From Rhodopseudomonas palustris (GTDB taxonomy: Bacteria; Pseudomonadota; Alphaproteobacteria; Rhizobiales; Xanthobacteraceae): a stretch of DNA of 64,000 nt. Within the stretch, counting starts at the first letter, position 1. Each line of letters begins with the position of its first letter. The notes below the pieces were generated by a model. The model was given only the letters and a program-made list of their open reading frames with translations, had not been told where the DNA came from and ran no database searches. The translations under genes were made by a program, and so were the position numbers. Shown here piece by piece: positions 1 through 9,054 of the stretch. The stretch spans positions 268,858 to 332,857 of the forward strand of contig NZ_QKQS01000023.1 of assembly GCF_003226555.1 (NCBI RefSeq). The letters are read 5' to 3'.

Positions 1-415
1 CTTTGCGTGGCGGATCGATGTGAACGGTCATTAGTGGGGCTCCCAGAAGCCCGCTCTTGGTAGCATCGGGTGCCGTAGCACGTGCTGCCGAATACGGTCG
101 TCATCTGGAGGATTGCACCGGCCGGGGTGGACAGGGAGCGCTCCCCTCAGCATTCTCTGCTGCCGAATGATAAGCGGGCGGACAAGTGCTCCGATCGATC
201 CGCTCTCTGGGATACGCCACCTCGCGTCGCTCCGCGCGAAGGGGATGCCGAAACGGGCTGCGCCAGAGCAATTTGAGGGCCGAGCTCAGCGTTGCATTTT
301 GTCGCAGCTTGGCGCGTTCGACTGTTCTGCGGTGACAGTGACCTCAAGCTTAAAAGACGATATCGTCAATCTGCTGATATCCGAGTCAAAGCCGAGGCCC
401 AGCTGAATTGACAGG
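1..415. other. Left-edge stretch without a supported gene
   Basis: No gene is called here. The open frames present (82-276 and 113-406 rightward, 147-347 leftward) overlap one another, lack convincing ribosome sites and resemble no family I recognise. The stretch ends just before the AraC-type regulator at 416 and presumably carries its promoter, but I see no clear -35/-10 pair or operator. Confidence 0.5.
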
Positions 416-1282
416 ATGACAATGCCGCCCGATATCAAATTCAACTCCGATTTTGTACGGATGGATCTACCCGATCTCCGGATCAACTATGACCCGGTTG
501 ATCCGGATCAGTTTGATCGTCCCATCACCTCGTTTTGTCTTGAGACGAGTGAGAACAACGACGATCTCCCGCTGCACTCGCACCGCAAAGGTCAACTCGT
601 CGTCGCTTCTCACGGCTCGGTGATGTGCCGGGCCCCGGGCGGCTTGTGGATCGTGCCTCCGCAAGGCGCGGTATGGATACCAGCCGGCGTTCTGCACAGC
701 AATTGCGTCGCCGACTTCGGCAAGCTCTACACCGTGTTCATCGATCCCCAAGTCAGCATGTTGCCGCGGACCTGCTGCACGCTGATGATCACGTCGCTGG
801 TGCGCGAATTGATCCACCGGCTTTCGGTTTTTCCACCGTTGTATCCACTGGAGGGACCGACCAGCCGTCTAGGCCGCGTCTTGCTCGACGAGTTGGTCCA
901 GATGTCGACGACGGACGAAATGTATCTGCCGATTTCCGCGGACAGCCGGCTTCAACACCTCGCGACATCTCTGCTCCACAACCCCGGCGACCGAAGCACG
1001 ATGGACGAACTGGCGGCGCGATACGCAATGAGCGAGAGTACGTTCGCCCGCCTGGTGGCCAAGGAGACCGGGATGACCTTCGGCCGCTGGCGTCAACGCC
1101 TCCATATTCTGGTCGCGATGCAGCGTCTCACGGCAGGCAGTTCGGTTCAGGCGGTGTCGCTCGAACTGGGCTATGAGACGCCCAGCGCGTTCATTACGAT
1201 GTTCAAGAAGACGATGGGAAAGAGCCCGCGGCGCTTCCTCGCTGAACGGGCGCGCCTCGTCGATTTGGACGCTGCGCCGTAG
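416..1282 (+). CDS. AraC-family transcriptional regulator (cupin sensor type)
   Basis: A DNA-binding activator of 288 residues. About residues 45-130 form a cupin-like effector domain (HSHRKGQLV, then WIPAGVLHSN). The last 100 residues carry the two helix-turn-helix units of the AraC family (FARLVAKETGMTF, WRQRL, GYETPSAFITMFKK). ATGs at 416 and 422 are both in frame, so the exact start is open. The gene reads rightward and converges on the leftward binding-protein gene at 1356-2579. A close paralogue of the same build lies at 15200-16144, bracketing the Liv/CoA-ligase operon, and a shorter one at 49205-49951. Control of the adjacent operon is inferred from position only; the ligand is unknown. 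Confidence 0.9.
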   Translation: MTMPPDIKFNSDFVRMDLPDLRINYDPVDPDQFDRPITSFCLETSENNDDLPLHSHRKGQLVVASHGSVMCRAPGGLWIVPPQGAVWIPAGVLHSNCVADFGKLYTVFIDPQVSMLPRTCCTLMITSLVRELIHRLSVFPPLYPLEGPTSRLGRVLLDELVQMSTTDEMYLPISADSRLQHLATSLLHNPGDRSTMDELAARYAMSESTFARLVAKETGMTFGRWRQRLHILVAMQRLTAGSSVQAVSLELGYETPSAFITMFKKTMGKSPRRFLAERARLVDLDAAP

Positions 1283-1313
1283 CCGAACGCCCCACATTTC
1301 GCCTGCGAGCGGT

Positions 1314-1341
1314 GCGGCCCCACGATAGTTCGCGGGGCCGC
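1314..1341. terminator. GC-rich hairpin between convergent genes
   Basis: An 8-bp perfect stem (GCGGCCCC at 1314-1321, GGGGCCGC at 1334-1341) with a 12-nt loop lies between the stop of the AraC gene and the stop of the leftward binding-protein gene. It could end transcription from both sides. There is no T-tract, so intrinsic termination is uncertain. Confidence 0.4.
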
Positions 1342-1355
1342 GCGCCACTGCGACG

Positions 1356-2579
1356 TCAGCGCTTGCTGTAGGGCACCAGCGGATATTCGAGCGACGCTTC
1401 CGCAATGGCCTTCGGAGCCACCACGCGTGGCCGCCCGTTGAGACCTTGCAGCATCACCATCGAACAGTGAATGTTCTGACCCGTTTCGTCGAACTTGGTG
1501 TTGTCGCCATACATCAGCATCGGCTTCATGTCGGTCGTCTTGAGCGCCGCGTGGATCGCCGCCGACTCGGAGGACGACGCCCGCTTCACCGCATCCCCGA
1601 CGATCTGCACGGCCTCGAAGGCGCAGCCCGCGTTCGCATCGAACCAATCGTTGGGATAGTCGGCCGCGAACATCTTCATGATCTTATCGGACTCGTCGCC
1701 CTTCGGATTGAGCCACAGCGCCGACAGGATCGGGCCATCGCCATACTTTCCGAGCGCATCGTGATACGCCTTGTCCGACACGCCGTTGGAGTTGGGCGAG
1801 AACACCATCTTGGGATCCCACTTTTGCTTGATGCATTCGCGCGCGATCATGATCGCATCATTGACCCGCGTGACCGAAATCAGAGCATCGGCCCCCGACG
1901 CCTTAGCCTTGGCGACCTCGACTGAAAGATCCTTCGCCTTTTCGTCGTACGCGATGTACTCCGCGATCTTGAGCGGGACGTCGACTTCCTTCCACGCCTG
2001 ATCGATACTTTTGGCCGTCGATTGCCCCATCGTATTGTTGAGATGAAGCACGACCGCACTGGTCGGCGGTTCCTTCAGCGTGCCGAGGACGTGTTTCAGT
2101 TCGATCAACGACTGTCGCACGATGGTCAGCGAGGTCGGGTAGTAGCGGAAGACCTGAGTGAACCCTTGCGAGGTCACCTGGGTCGCGCTGGCAATGTGGA
2201 CCACCATCGGGACCTTGGCGGCCTCGCACGCCTGCAGCGCCGAAATGGTGGCGCCAGAGTCCCACGCGCCGATCAGCACGGTGCAACCCTGCCTGATCAG
2301 GTTCTCCGCAGAGATCCGGCCGTTTTCTGGACGGCTTTGGGTATCGGCATGCACGATCTCGATGTCGAGGCCGAATTTGTCACGCGCGAATTTGGCGCCG
2401 AGATCGATCCCGCGCACGCAGGCCTGACCGGGAAACGCCAGCACGCCGCTGCTGGGCATGATCGCCCCCACCTTCACCTTCGTCTTCGCCGCAAACGACG
2501 GCCTTGATACCAGGCCCGCCGCAATTCCCAATCCGGTTCCGACAATCGTCCGCCGCGTGATTCCGCCTTGCTTGGTCAT
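1356..2579 (-). CDS. Branched-chain amino acid-type ABC substrate-binding protein (LivK-like)
   Basis: Periplasmic receptor of a Liv-type (HAAT) ABC importer, 407 residues, the usual family length. The N-terminus has a twin-arginine motif (TRRTIVGTG) and a hydrophobic stretch ending near SFAA, suggesting Tat export. The mature part follows the type I periplasmic-binding fold (KVKVGAIMPSSGVLAFPG at the start, VLIGAWDSGATISALQACE near residue 110). It is the last gene of the leftward operon that also encodes LivHMGF and CoA enzymes, so it probably binds the compound that operon breaks down. Receptors of this type often bind aromatic acids or amides rather than amino acids; the ligand cannot be read from sequence. 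A 162-bp gap separates it from the ligase gene. Confidence 0.9.
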   Translation of the reverse strand: MTKQGGITRRTIVGTGLGIAAGLVSRPSFAAKTKVKVGAIMPSSGVLAFPGQACVRGIDLGAKFARDKFGLDIEIVHADTQSRPENGRISAENLIRQGCTVLIGAWDSGATISALQACEAAKVPMVVHIASATQVTSQGFTQVFRYYPTSLTIVRQSLIELKHVLGTLKEPPTSAVVLHLNNTMGQSTAKSIDQAWKEVDVPLKIAEYIAYDEKAKDLSVEVAKAKASGADALISVTRVNDAIMIARECIKQKWDPKMVFSPNSNGVSDKAYHDALGKYGDGPILSALWLNPKGDESDKIMKMFAADYPNDWFDANAGCAFEAVQIVGDAVKRASSSESAAIHAALKTTDMKPMLMYGDNTKFDETGQNIHCSMVMLQGLNGRPRVVAPKAIAEASLEYPLVPYSKR

Positions 2580-2741
2580 CTCGATGCCCTGTTGCTGAAG
2601 GAGTGAAATCTATCTCGACTTGTAGCTTCGTACGCATGGTCACGACGGACGCCGACAAGCGCCGCCGTGCGCCGCACCGTCTCGGCATCCGCGCACTCGT
2701 CGAGACACCGACGAGCCCGGGCGCGGTTCCGGCCGCCGCCG

Positions 2742-4607
2742 TCAAAGGCCCATCTCGGCCTTGATCAGTCTTTCCTCGGTCTCGTCGTAGAGCGACGCGA
2801 TCAACGACTGATAACGCTCGTTGATCTGCTTGCGACGCTTCTTCCGGGTCGGCGTCATGACGCCGTTCTCCAGCGACAATTCCTCCGGCAGAATGCGGAA
2901 TGCCTTGATCTGCTCCGCGCGCGCCAACCGGCCGTTGGCCTTGCCGATCTCCGCCTCGATCAGCCGGTTGACGATCTCGGAGGCCGCCAAGTCGGCGTAA
3001 CTCGCGATCTTGTCGTCGCGCGACTTCGTCCAGTCCATTGTGGCGGTGGCATCCACTTCGATCAGGGCGGTGAGATATTTTCGTCCTTCGCCGATCACAG
3101 CCGCCTCAGAAATGAAGGGGCTGTGCCTCAGTTCGTTTTCGATCTGAGTCGGGCTGATCGATTTGCCGTTCGACGTGTTGATGATCTCCTTCTTCCGGTC
3201 GACCAGCTTGAAGATTCCATCCGGCGACACTTCGACGATGTCGCCGGTGTAGAGCCAGCCGTCGCGAAGCGCCGCTTTCGTCTCGTCCGGCTTGTTCCAA
3301 TAGCCGGCAAACAAGCCCGGCCCGCGGACGATCATCTCGCCGTCCTGCAGCACCGCGGTTTCCCAGGCCGGATCCGGCAGCGGGACCCCGACGTTGCCCG
3401 CTTGCGGCCACTCCGCCATCTGCACCAGATTGGCACCGACCAATTCGGTCTGGCCGTAGCATTCCTTGAGCTGCAGGCCCCACAACTGCCACAGCGACAT
3501 CAACTCGGACGGCATCGCTGCCGACGAGGTGAACGCGACCTTCAGCTCGTCGAAACCGATCTCCGCGAGCAGCGGCCGGAACACCTCCTCGCGGCAAGTC
3601 GCGAACAGGTTCGCCACGAACGCATCTTCGTGGCCGCGCTGACGGTCTTCGAGCGCCCTGCGCGCGATCGTCATGGCGAGAGCGTAATTTCGATCTCCCG
3701 CTTCGCCGGCGGGATGCACTTTGCTGAGGATCTGCGTCGCAAACCGCTGATAGAACCGCGGCGGAGCCATGTAATAGGTCGGCTTCACCTCATTGATCGT
3801 CTGTGCGAAGTCCGCGGTCGTCTCGCCGAAATACGGAACCGCGTCGGCGAACAGCGGCAGCGCGGTCGCTTGCCCGCGCGCGACGGTGTGCGACATCGGC
3901 AAATGCACCACCACCCGGTGCTCGTCTTCGCGCATGCTAGGGCCGAACAGAGTGATGCAATGCGCGCCGGCGAGAATGGAGAGATGCGTCAGCATCGCAC
4001 CCTTGGGATTGCCGGTCGTCCCGGACGTATAGCCGATACTGACCACATCGGACGCCTTTGCGATCGCGCTCTCCTTCTGCAGATAATCCTGCGCATCGAC
4101 GTCGTCTGCTCCGACAAAGTCGGCCAGCGACGTGGTCGACGCCGCGGCCCCGCCGGTCCAATTGGGATCAAGCACGATGATGCCGCGGAGCTGTTCGGCC
4201 CGACCGGAGGCGAGCACGATGCGAAGCTGCTGCTCGCCGCCGACGAAGGCGAACTTCGCACCCGAGTCCGTGAAACAATACGCCACCTCTTCGGGTGACG
4301 AGGTGAAGTAAACGCCCACCATGACGCCGCCGGCGCACATGGTGGCCATGTCGGCGATCAACCATTCCTCGGACGAATCGCCCATGATCGCGACCCGATC
4401 GCCGCGTTCGAGGCCAGCACGCCGCAGAGCGCTGGCCAGGTTCACGACACGCTGCGCATAAGCACCCCACGTCATGGCGGTCCAGCTGCCGTGACGCTTT
4501 TGTTGCACGGCAATCTTGTCTGGCCGCTCCGCGAGCCGCGCAGCCAGAAGCTGCGCAAAAGTGGTATCGACCAACTGGGCACCGGATGTAATCGCAGCGA
4601 CGTTCAT
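2742..4607 (-). CDS. AMP-dependent acyl-CoA ligase (long-chain FadD15-like)
   Basis: ANL-superfamily ligase that makes an acyl-CoA from a carboxylic acid, ATP and CoA; 621 residues. The P-loop motif is SIGYTSGTTGNPKGAML (about residue 185), followed by a YGQTE adenine-binding motif, GDIVEVSPDG with the ribose-binding Asp, and VDRKKEIINTSNGKSISP with hinge residues. The length and STSN-like hinge resemble the long-chain/FadD15 branch rather than benzoate-type ligases. The start is placed at 4607, one base after the TGA of the upstream crotonase gene (TGA-G-ATG), implying translational coupling. An upstream in-frame start (4652) would overlap that gene. Within this operon it probably activates the imported substrate or a carboxylate formed from it. 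Confidence 0.88.
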   Translation of the reverse strand: MNVAAITSGAQLVDTTFAQLLAARLAERPDKIAVQQKRHGSWTAMTWGAYAQRVVNLASALRRAGLERGDRVAIMGDSSEEWLIADMATMCAGGVMVGVYFTSSPEEVAYCFTDSGAKFAFVGGEQQLRIVLASGRAEQLRGIIVLDPNWTGGAAASTTSLADFVGADDVDAQDYLQKESAIAKASDVVSIGYTSGTTGNPKGAMLTHLSILAGAHCITLFGPSMREDEHRVVVHLPMSHTVARGQATALPLFADAVPYFGETTADFAQTINEVKPTYYMAPPRFYQRFATQILSKVHPAGEAGDRNYALAMTIARRALEDRQRGHEDAFVANLFATCREEVFRPLLAEIGFDELKVAFTSSAAMPSELMSLWQLWGLQLKECYGQTELVGANLVQMAEWPQAGNVGVPLPDPAWETAVLQDGEMIVRGPGLFAGYWNKPDETKAALRDGWLYTGDIVEVSPDGIFKLVDRKKEIINTSNGKSISPTQIENELRHSPFISEAAVIGEGRKYLTALIEVDATATMDWTKSRDDKIASYADLAASEIVNRLIEAEIGKANGRLARAEQIKAFRILPEELSLENGVMTPTRKKRRKQINERYQSLIASLYDETEERLIKAEMGL

Positions 4608-4608
4608 C

Positions 4609-5388
4609 TCAGCGCTCCGCGAAACGCTTGCGCTTGGCCGCGAATGCGGCAACCGCCTCGGCCCGCTCGGGCGACTTGAACGTCAACATCTCCAGCGCCG
4701 CGGAGGTGTCGAGCAGCAAGTGTGCATACTGCTTGATGATCTTGTTGACGCTGTACTTGGTCCAAATGATCGCTTCCTTGGGCCCGCTTGCCAGCAGTTC
4801 GGCATATTCGACCGCGGCGTCGAGAACGTTGCCGTCGGTGACCACCTCGTTGATCATGCCGATCGCTGCCGCCTTCTCGGCCGAGATGAATTCGCCGGTC
4901 ATGAGATAGTGCTTCGCCCGCACCGGTCCCATCAGCAGCGGCCACATCACCGCGCCGCCATCGCCGGCGACGACGCCGGCGTTGACATGCGTGTCGGCGA
5001 AGCGCGCCGTCGCGCTCGCATAGATCACGTCGCAGAACAGCGCGAGCGTGGCGCCCAGCCCGACGGCGACGCCGTTGACGGCTGCGACGATCGGGACTTC
5101 GACTTCCAGCATGTTGCGGATAAGGTGACGCCCGCTGCGGGTCGGGGACGGCAGCGTTCCCTTATCCAGCGACTTCTGGTCCCCGCCCGAACAGAATCCC
5201 CGGCCCGCGCCGGTGAGAACGATCGCGTTGACGGAACTGTCGTGATCCAGCTTGACGAAGACGTCCTCGAGCTCCTCGTGCATTTCCCAGTTGATCGCGT
5301 TGAGGATCTCCGGGCGGTTCATCGTGACGATCGCAACGCCGCTGGCGCGCTGTTCGACGATCAGATACTTGTAGTTAAACTGCGACAT
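4609..5388 (-). CDS. Enoyl-CoA hydratase/isomerase family protein with altered active site
   Basis: Crotonase-fold protein of 259 residues. The oxyanion-hole regions are clear (GRGFCSGGD near residue 65, AAVNGVAVGLGATLAL near 105). At the places where classical hydratases carry two glutamates, the sequence by eye reads FADTHVNAG and RAKHYLMTG, with His in place of each Glu. It is therefore probably not a simple hydratase; crotonase relatives also perform hydrolysis, dehalogenation and C-C cleavage. The start at ATG 5388 has GGTGAG 7-8 bases upstream; a GTG at 5397 is the alternative. It lies between the LLM monooxygenase (15-bp gap) and the ligase (1-bp gap) in one operon. Confidence 0.85.
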   Translation of the reverse strand: MSQFNYKYLIVEQRASGVAIVTMNRPEILNAINWEMHEELEDVFVKLDHDSSVNAIVLTGAGRGFCSGGDQKSLDKGTLPSPTRSGRHLIRNMLEVEVPIVAAVNGVAVGLGATLALFCDVIYASATARFADTHVNAGVVAGDGGAVMWPLLMGPVRAKHYLMTGEFISAEKAAAIGMINEVVTDGNVLDAAVEYAELLASGPKEAIIWTKYSVNKIIKQYAHLLLDTSAALEMLTFKSPERAEAVAAFAAKRKRFAER

Positions 5389-5403
5389 CGATCTCACCGT
5401 TGA

Positions 5404-6537
5404 TTACTGATTCTGGGATCGCATCTGCCGGATCGTGCCGAGGATCTCCTCGGTCGGTCGCACGACGTTGTTTCTGTCGTTGAAATGCGGGATGACGTAG
5501 CGGCCGACCATATCGATCGCCTCCATGATCTTTTCGTGGGGGACGGAGTCCATGTGCAGCAACACCTCGTCGACCCCCATTGCTTCGAACTTCTCGATCT
5601 GACGGATGACCGTATCGGGGCTGCCGCACACCGTCGTGGCCGACTCGTTGACCAGATAGTCCCAATCGTTGGCGGCACGCTCCATCGAAGGCACGCTCTC
5701 GCCCATGTACTTGTAGTCGTCTGCAATCGCTGCGAGACGCGGGTAGGCATCGGTCGAGATCTTGGCGTAGTGCATCAGCGGACCGGCATAATCCGCCTTG
5801 GCCTGTTCGTCCGTCTTGCCGATCCCGATAAACAGCGGAACGCCGATACGCGGACGCTGCAGCGGCCCTTCCTCGTCGCGCTTCCAGTTCTTGTGATACG
5901 CATCGATCAGTTTCTGCTGAGCGTCCCAGCCCTGATAGATGTTGCTGCTCATCACCGCGAAGCCCTGCGACCCCGCCCAGACGTGACTGCGCTCGCTCGT
6001 CGCGGCGATCCCGATCACTGGATGCGGCTTCTGCAGCGGCTTCGGAACAAGCTGGCGCGGCGGAATTTGGTAGTACTTGCCGTCGAACGTGAAAATGTCC
6101 TGACGCATCGCCTTCTTCAGCAGCGCCAGCCCTTCTTCCATCTGCGGCAGCGTCTCGTTGGGATCGACGTTGAACGCCCGCATCGCAATCGTCGTATTGG
6201 CGCGGCCGCCGTAAAATTCCATCCGGCCGTTGGACAGGATGTCGGTGACCGCAAGCCGCTCGGCCGAACGCAAAGCGTGGTTGATCCGCTGCGGCATCAA
6301 CGTCACAGCCGCGCGGAGCTTGACCCGCGACGTCACCGCGGCCAGATAGCCAAACACGACTTCGGGCGCCGAGCTCGAGATGCCGCCCAGAGCGACGTGC
6401 TGTTCCGAGAGCGCGACACAGTCGAAGCCGACCTTCTCGGCCAGCCGGACTTCGTCGACCAGTTCGTGAAGCCTGCGCGAGTAACTGTGGCCGACCTGGG
6501 TTTCCTGCTCAGACCAAAACCCAAACGTAAGTGCCAT
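5404..6537 (-). CDS. LLM-class flavin-dependent monooxygenase (luciferase-like)
   Basis: Luciferase-like monooxygenase of 377 residues that would use reduced flavin and O2. Family marks are the N-terminal beta strand MALTFGFWSE, ALSEQH near residue 43, LRAAVTLMPQRINHAL near 75, LAVTDILSNGRMEFYGGR near 93 and the C-terminal CGSPDTVIRQIEKFEAMGVD. LLM enzymes oxygenate varied substrates, including N-heterocycle ring opening (RutA) and desulfurisation, so the reaction is open. Such enzymes need a flavin reductase; one is encoded at 11854-12399 and a RibB at 14138-15241. It is followed after 15 bp by a crotonase and preceded by a 167-bp gap that could hold an internal promoter. Confidence 0.9.
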   Translation of the reverse strand: MALTFGFWSEQETQVGHSYSRRLHELVDEVRLAEKVGFDCVALSEQHVALGGISSSAPEVVFGYLAAVTSRVKLRAAVTLMPQRINHALRSAERLAVTDILSNGRMEFYGGRANTTIAMRAFNVDPNETLPQMEEGLALLKKAMRQDIFTFDGKYYQIPPRQLVPKPLQKPHPVIGIAATSERSHVWAGSQGFAVMSSNIYQGWDAQQKLIDAYHKNWKRDEEGPLQRPRIGVPLFIGIGKTDEQAKADYAGPLMHYAKISTDAYPRLAAIADDYKYMGESVPSMERAANDWDYLVNESATTVCGSPDTVIRQIEKFEAMGVDEVLLHMDSVPHEKIMEAIDMVGRYVIPHFNDRNNVVRPTEEILGTIRQMRSQNQ

Positions 6538-6704
6538 GTCTCAATCCTCTTAGATTTCGAGATGGCCCAAGGTTTCATATGCAGAGCGACATTTTGCTCC
6601 GAAAGCCGCGTCGCGCAGCAACGCTTTCCAAACTTTATGCTGTCAGTACTCGCAAGCTGCGATAAGTTTGGAGAGGCTTAGGCACGCAGCCGATGACCCT
6701 GACA

Positions 6705-7496
6705 TCAACGGCGAGCGCCGGCGGCTTTTGTCGCGCTCTCGAAAGTCTCGATTAGCAGCTCGGCGACCGCAGCGAGGCACGCCTCACCGATCTCACGGTT
6801 CGAGCCGAACGGGCTTCCGATGACCCCGTTAGGCGACACCGATCGAATCCCATTCTTCCACACCAGCTCGAGATCCGACTCCGACAGTCCGCCGAGATGA
6901 CCAACTTCGAAACGATCCTGCCTCACGCTTTCGGGCCGGATGACCATCATCAGCGACGTCTCGGCGATATCCGCGTGGCCGCCGACGGCCGACACATCTC
7001 CTTTCGCTTCGCGCACCGCATCGCGCCACGTGTCGATCCATGTCGTTGAATCCGAGAACGCCAGGATTTCAACGTCCGGCGGAACGGCATCGCGGAGGCG
7101 GCCAAGCATGTCTTTGATGACGGGAAAATTTCCGATGTGGCCGGAATGGATCAGCAACCGCTTGAAGCCGTGCCCCGCCAAGCTAGTGCAATAGTCGAGA
7201 CAGATCGCTTCCAGCGTTTCAGGGCGCAGCGAGATCGTGCCTGGAAACGGCAGATGGTGAGACGAGCAGCCGACCTTGATGGTCGGCGCCACCAGCGTAT
7301 GGCCGCGGTCGCGCGCGATCCGCTCGGCCAGCGCATCGGCATGATCCGCGTCCATGCCGAGCGACAGATGCGGCCCGTGCTGCTCGACAGCGCCGAGCGG
7401 GATCACGACCGTCGTGCATCCCTCCGCAATCGCCGCGGCGACTTCCTCGAAGCTCATCTGCTCGAGGTGGATCTGATCCGGATAGCCTCGCGCCAT
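6705..7496 (-). CDS. Creatininase-family amidohydrolase
   Basis: Metal-dependent hydrolase of the creatininase family, 263 residues. The conserved metal-binding motif is complete: PLGAVEQHGPHLSLGMD (Glu, His and Asp ligands) near residues 33-50, then IHSGHIGN and GGHADIAETSLMM. Family members open cyclic amides (creatinine) or act on formamide-type substrates and peptides. In this operon it plausibly hydrolyses an amide or lactam made by the LLM monooxygenase; that is inference. ATG 7496 is chosen because it follows the upstream crotonase stop by 4 bp; the longer frame to 7565 would run back into that gene. Confidence 0.88.
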   Translation of the reverse strand: MARGYPDQIHLEQMSFEEVAAAIAEGCTTVVIPLGAVEQHGPHLSLGMDADHADALAERIARDRGHTLVAPTIKVGCSSHHLPFPGTISLRPETLEAICLDYCTSLAGHGFKRLLIHSGHIGNFPVIKDMLGRLRDAVPPDVEILAFSDSTTWIDTWRDAVREAKGDVSAVGGHADIAETSLMMVIRPESVRQDRFEVGHLGGLSESDLELVWKNGIRSVSPNGVIGSPFGSNREIGEACLAAVAELLIETFESATKAAGARR

Positions 7497-7500
7497 CGGC

Positions 7501-8265
7501 TCAGCCCTTGCTGGTCTTGGACAGGAAACGCGCGCGCGCCCCGGCCGAGCTCTCCGCCGTGACATAGGCGTCGAGGTCGGCCACAGTCATCTCTTCGAGC
7601 GCCTGATCGCTCATCTGCGCTGTGAGGTTGAGCGATCGTTTGATGGCGTGGAACAGCTTCCTGTCCTTCTGCCGCAAGGCTCGGCACACGTCTCGCGCGC
7701 GGGAGGCTACCTTGTCGGTTTCCATGATTTCGTTCACGGCGCCGATCGCCCGTGCGCGCTCCGCGTCGACGAGATCGCCCCAATACAGCAAGTCTTGCGC
7801 CGCCCGAACGCCGAGCTTTTCGACGGCCCGGCGCATCCCTTTGGCGACCGGCAGAAGACCATGGTTGATCTCGGGGAAGCCGATCTTGCAAGCGGCATCG
7901 GCCACCACGTAGTCGGCATGCAGCAGAAACTCCAAGGCTCCCCCGACCGCATAGCCACGAACGGCGCAGACGATCGGGCCCGGATAGTTCTCCATCGCCA
8001 CCAGAAGTTCGTGGAAGAACCGGATGCGCGGCCTCGCGACATCGATCCCGACGACCTCCTTGATGTCGCCGCCGGCACTGAAGAAACGGTCGCCGCTCCC
8101 GGTGAGAACGATGCCCGGCGGGTGCTCGTCGTCGGCAAGGCGCCTGATGGCGTCCAGCAGCGCAACGATGAGCTGCGCATTCAGGGCGTTGGCCGGCGGC
8201 CGGTTCATCGTGATTGTGACCAGGTCTTGATCGCGCTCGATCAGGAGAGAAGCGTCGACACTCAT
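7501..8265 (-). CDS. Enoyl-CoA hydratase/isomerase family protein
   Basis: Second crotonase of the operon, 254 residues. It has the typical N-terminal TMNRPPANALNA, the oxyanion-hole segment FFSAGGDIKE and VRGYAVGGALEFLLHAD. Of the two catalytic glutamates of classical hydratases, the first is kept (IGFPEINHG) and the second position appears to be Asp (AAQDLLYWG), so hydratase or related activity is possible. It lies between livF (69-bp gap) and the creatininase gene (4-bp gap). Together with the ligase and first crotonase it indicates CoA-thioester chemistry after activation of the imported compound. It is unlike the first crotonase, so the two probably do different steps. Confidence 0.87.
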   Translation of the reverse strand: MSVDASLLIERDQDLVTITMNRPPANALNAQLIVALLDAIRRLADDEHPPGIVLTGSGDRFFSAGGDIKEVVGIDVARPRIRFFHELLVAMENYPGPIVCAVRGYAVGGALEFLLHADYVVADAACKIGFPEINHGLLPVAKGMRRAVEKLGVRAAQDLLYWGDLVDAERARAIGAVNEIMETDKVASRARDVCRALRQKDRKLFHAIKRSLNLTAQMSDQALEEMTVADLDAYVTAESSAGARARFLSKTSKG

Positions 8266-8334
8266 GATGGAGACCTCAGCAAGGGGACGGCAGGAGCAGC
8301 AGCGAGTGGGATCGATCGGAGGCGTCGGCGAGCC

Positions 8335-9054
8335 TCACAATCCCAGATAGGCACGCTGGACATCGGGGTTCTCGAGCAGTTCGCGGCTCGAGCCATGCAG
8401 CACCACCGAGCCGTTCTCGAGCACATAGCCCCGGCTGCTCAGCGTCAACGATTTCGCAACATTCTGCTCGACCAGGAGAACCGTGATGCCCTGATCGTTC
8501 AAGGATTTGACGACGTCGAACATCACGTCCGTTAAGGCCGGCGACAGCCCGATCGACGGCTCGTCGAACATCACGATCTCGGGCTTCGACATGATCGCCC
8601 GTCCGATCGCCAACATCTGTTGTTCGCCGCCGGACAGCGTGCCGGCGAGCTGGTGTCGGCGCTCACGAAGCCGCCCGAACAGCCGATAGACAAAGTCGAG
8701 CGTCTCTGCCCGATCGTGCTTAGCTCGCTTCAACGAGCCTCCAATCAGCAGATTGTCCTCGACGGATAGCGCACCGAAGATCTGGCGGCCCTCGGCGACC
8801 TGGGCGATGCCCATCTCGCAGATTTCCCAGGGCGGCCGTCGTGAGATCTCGATTCCGTTGATCCTCACTGAGCCGCGGAACGACGGCACGATACCTGCGA
8901 TCGACCGGATGAGAGACGTCTTGCCTGCGCCATTGGCGCCGACAACGCAGATCAGTTCACCCTTGCTGAGGCGAAGCGACACACCGTTCAGAGCATTGGA
9001 GCCGTCATAGGCGACATACAGGTCGTCGATCGTGAGAAGGGTATCGTCAGGCAT
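8335..9054 (-). CDS. livF: Branched-chain amino acid-type ABC transporter ATPase LivF
   Basis: Cytoplasmic ATPase of the Liv-type importer, 239 residues. It has Walker A GANGAGKTSL (about residue 37), signature LSGGEQQMLAIGRA, Walker B IVMFDEPSIGLSP and the switch histidine region GITVLLVEQNV. It overlaps the livG reading frame by 8 bp (9047-9054), as expected for genes translated together. It pairs with LivG to power uptake through LivH/LivM with the binding protein at 1356-2579, which sits unusually far away at the operon end. Confidence 0.93.
   Translation of the reverse strand: MPDDTLLTIDDLYVAYDGSNALNGVSLRLSKGELICVVGANGAGKTSLIRSIAGIVPSFRGSVRINGIEISRRPPWEICEMGIAQVAEGRQIFGALSVEDNLLIGGSLKRAKHDRAETLDFVYRLFGRLRERRHQLAGTLSGGEQQMLAIGRAIMSKPEIVMFDEPSIGLSPALTDVMFDVVKSLNDQGITVLLVEQNVAKSLTLSSRGYVLENGSVVLHGSSRELLENPDVQRAYLGL

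Noticed and set aside
2667-4298. Rightward open frame of 543 codons
   Set aside because: It lies antisense to the acyl-CoA ligase, has no family features and is Arg/His/Asp-rich, as expected from the opposite strand of a high-GC gene.
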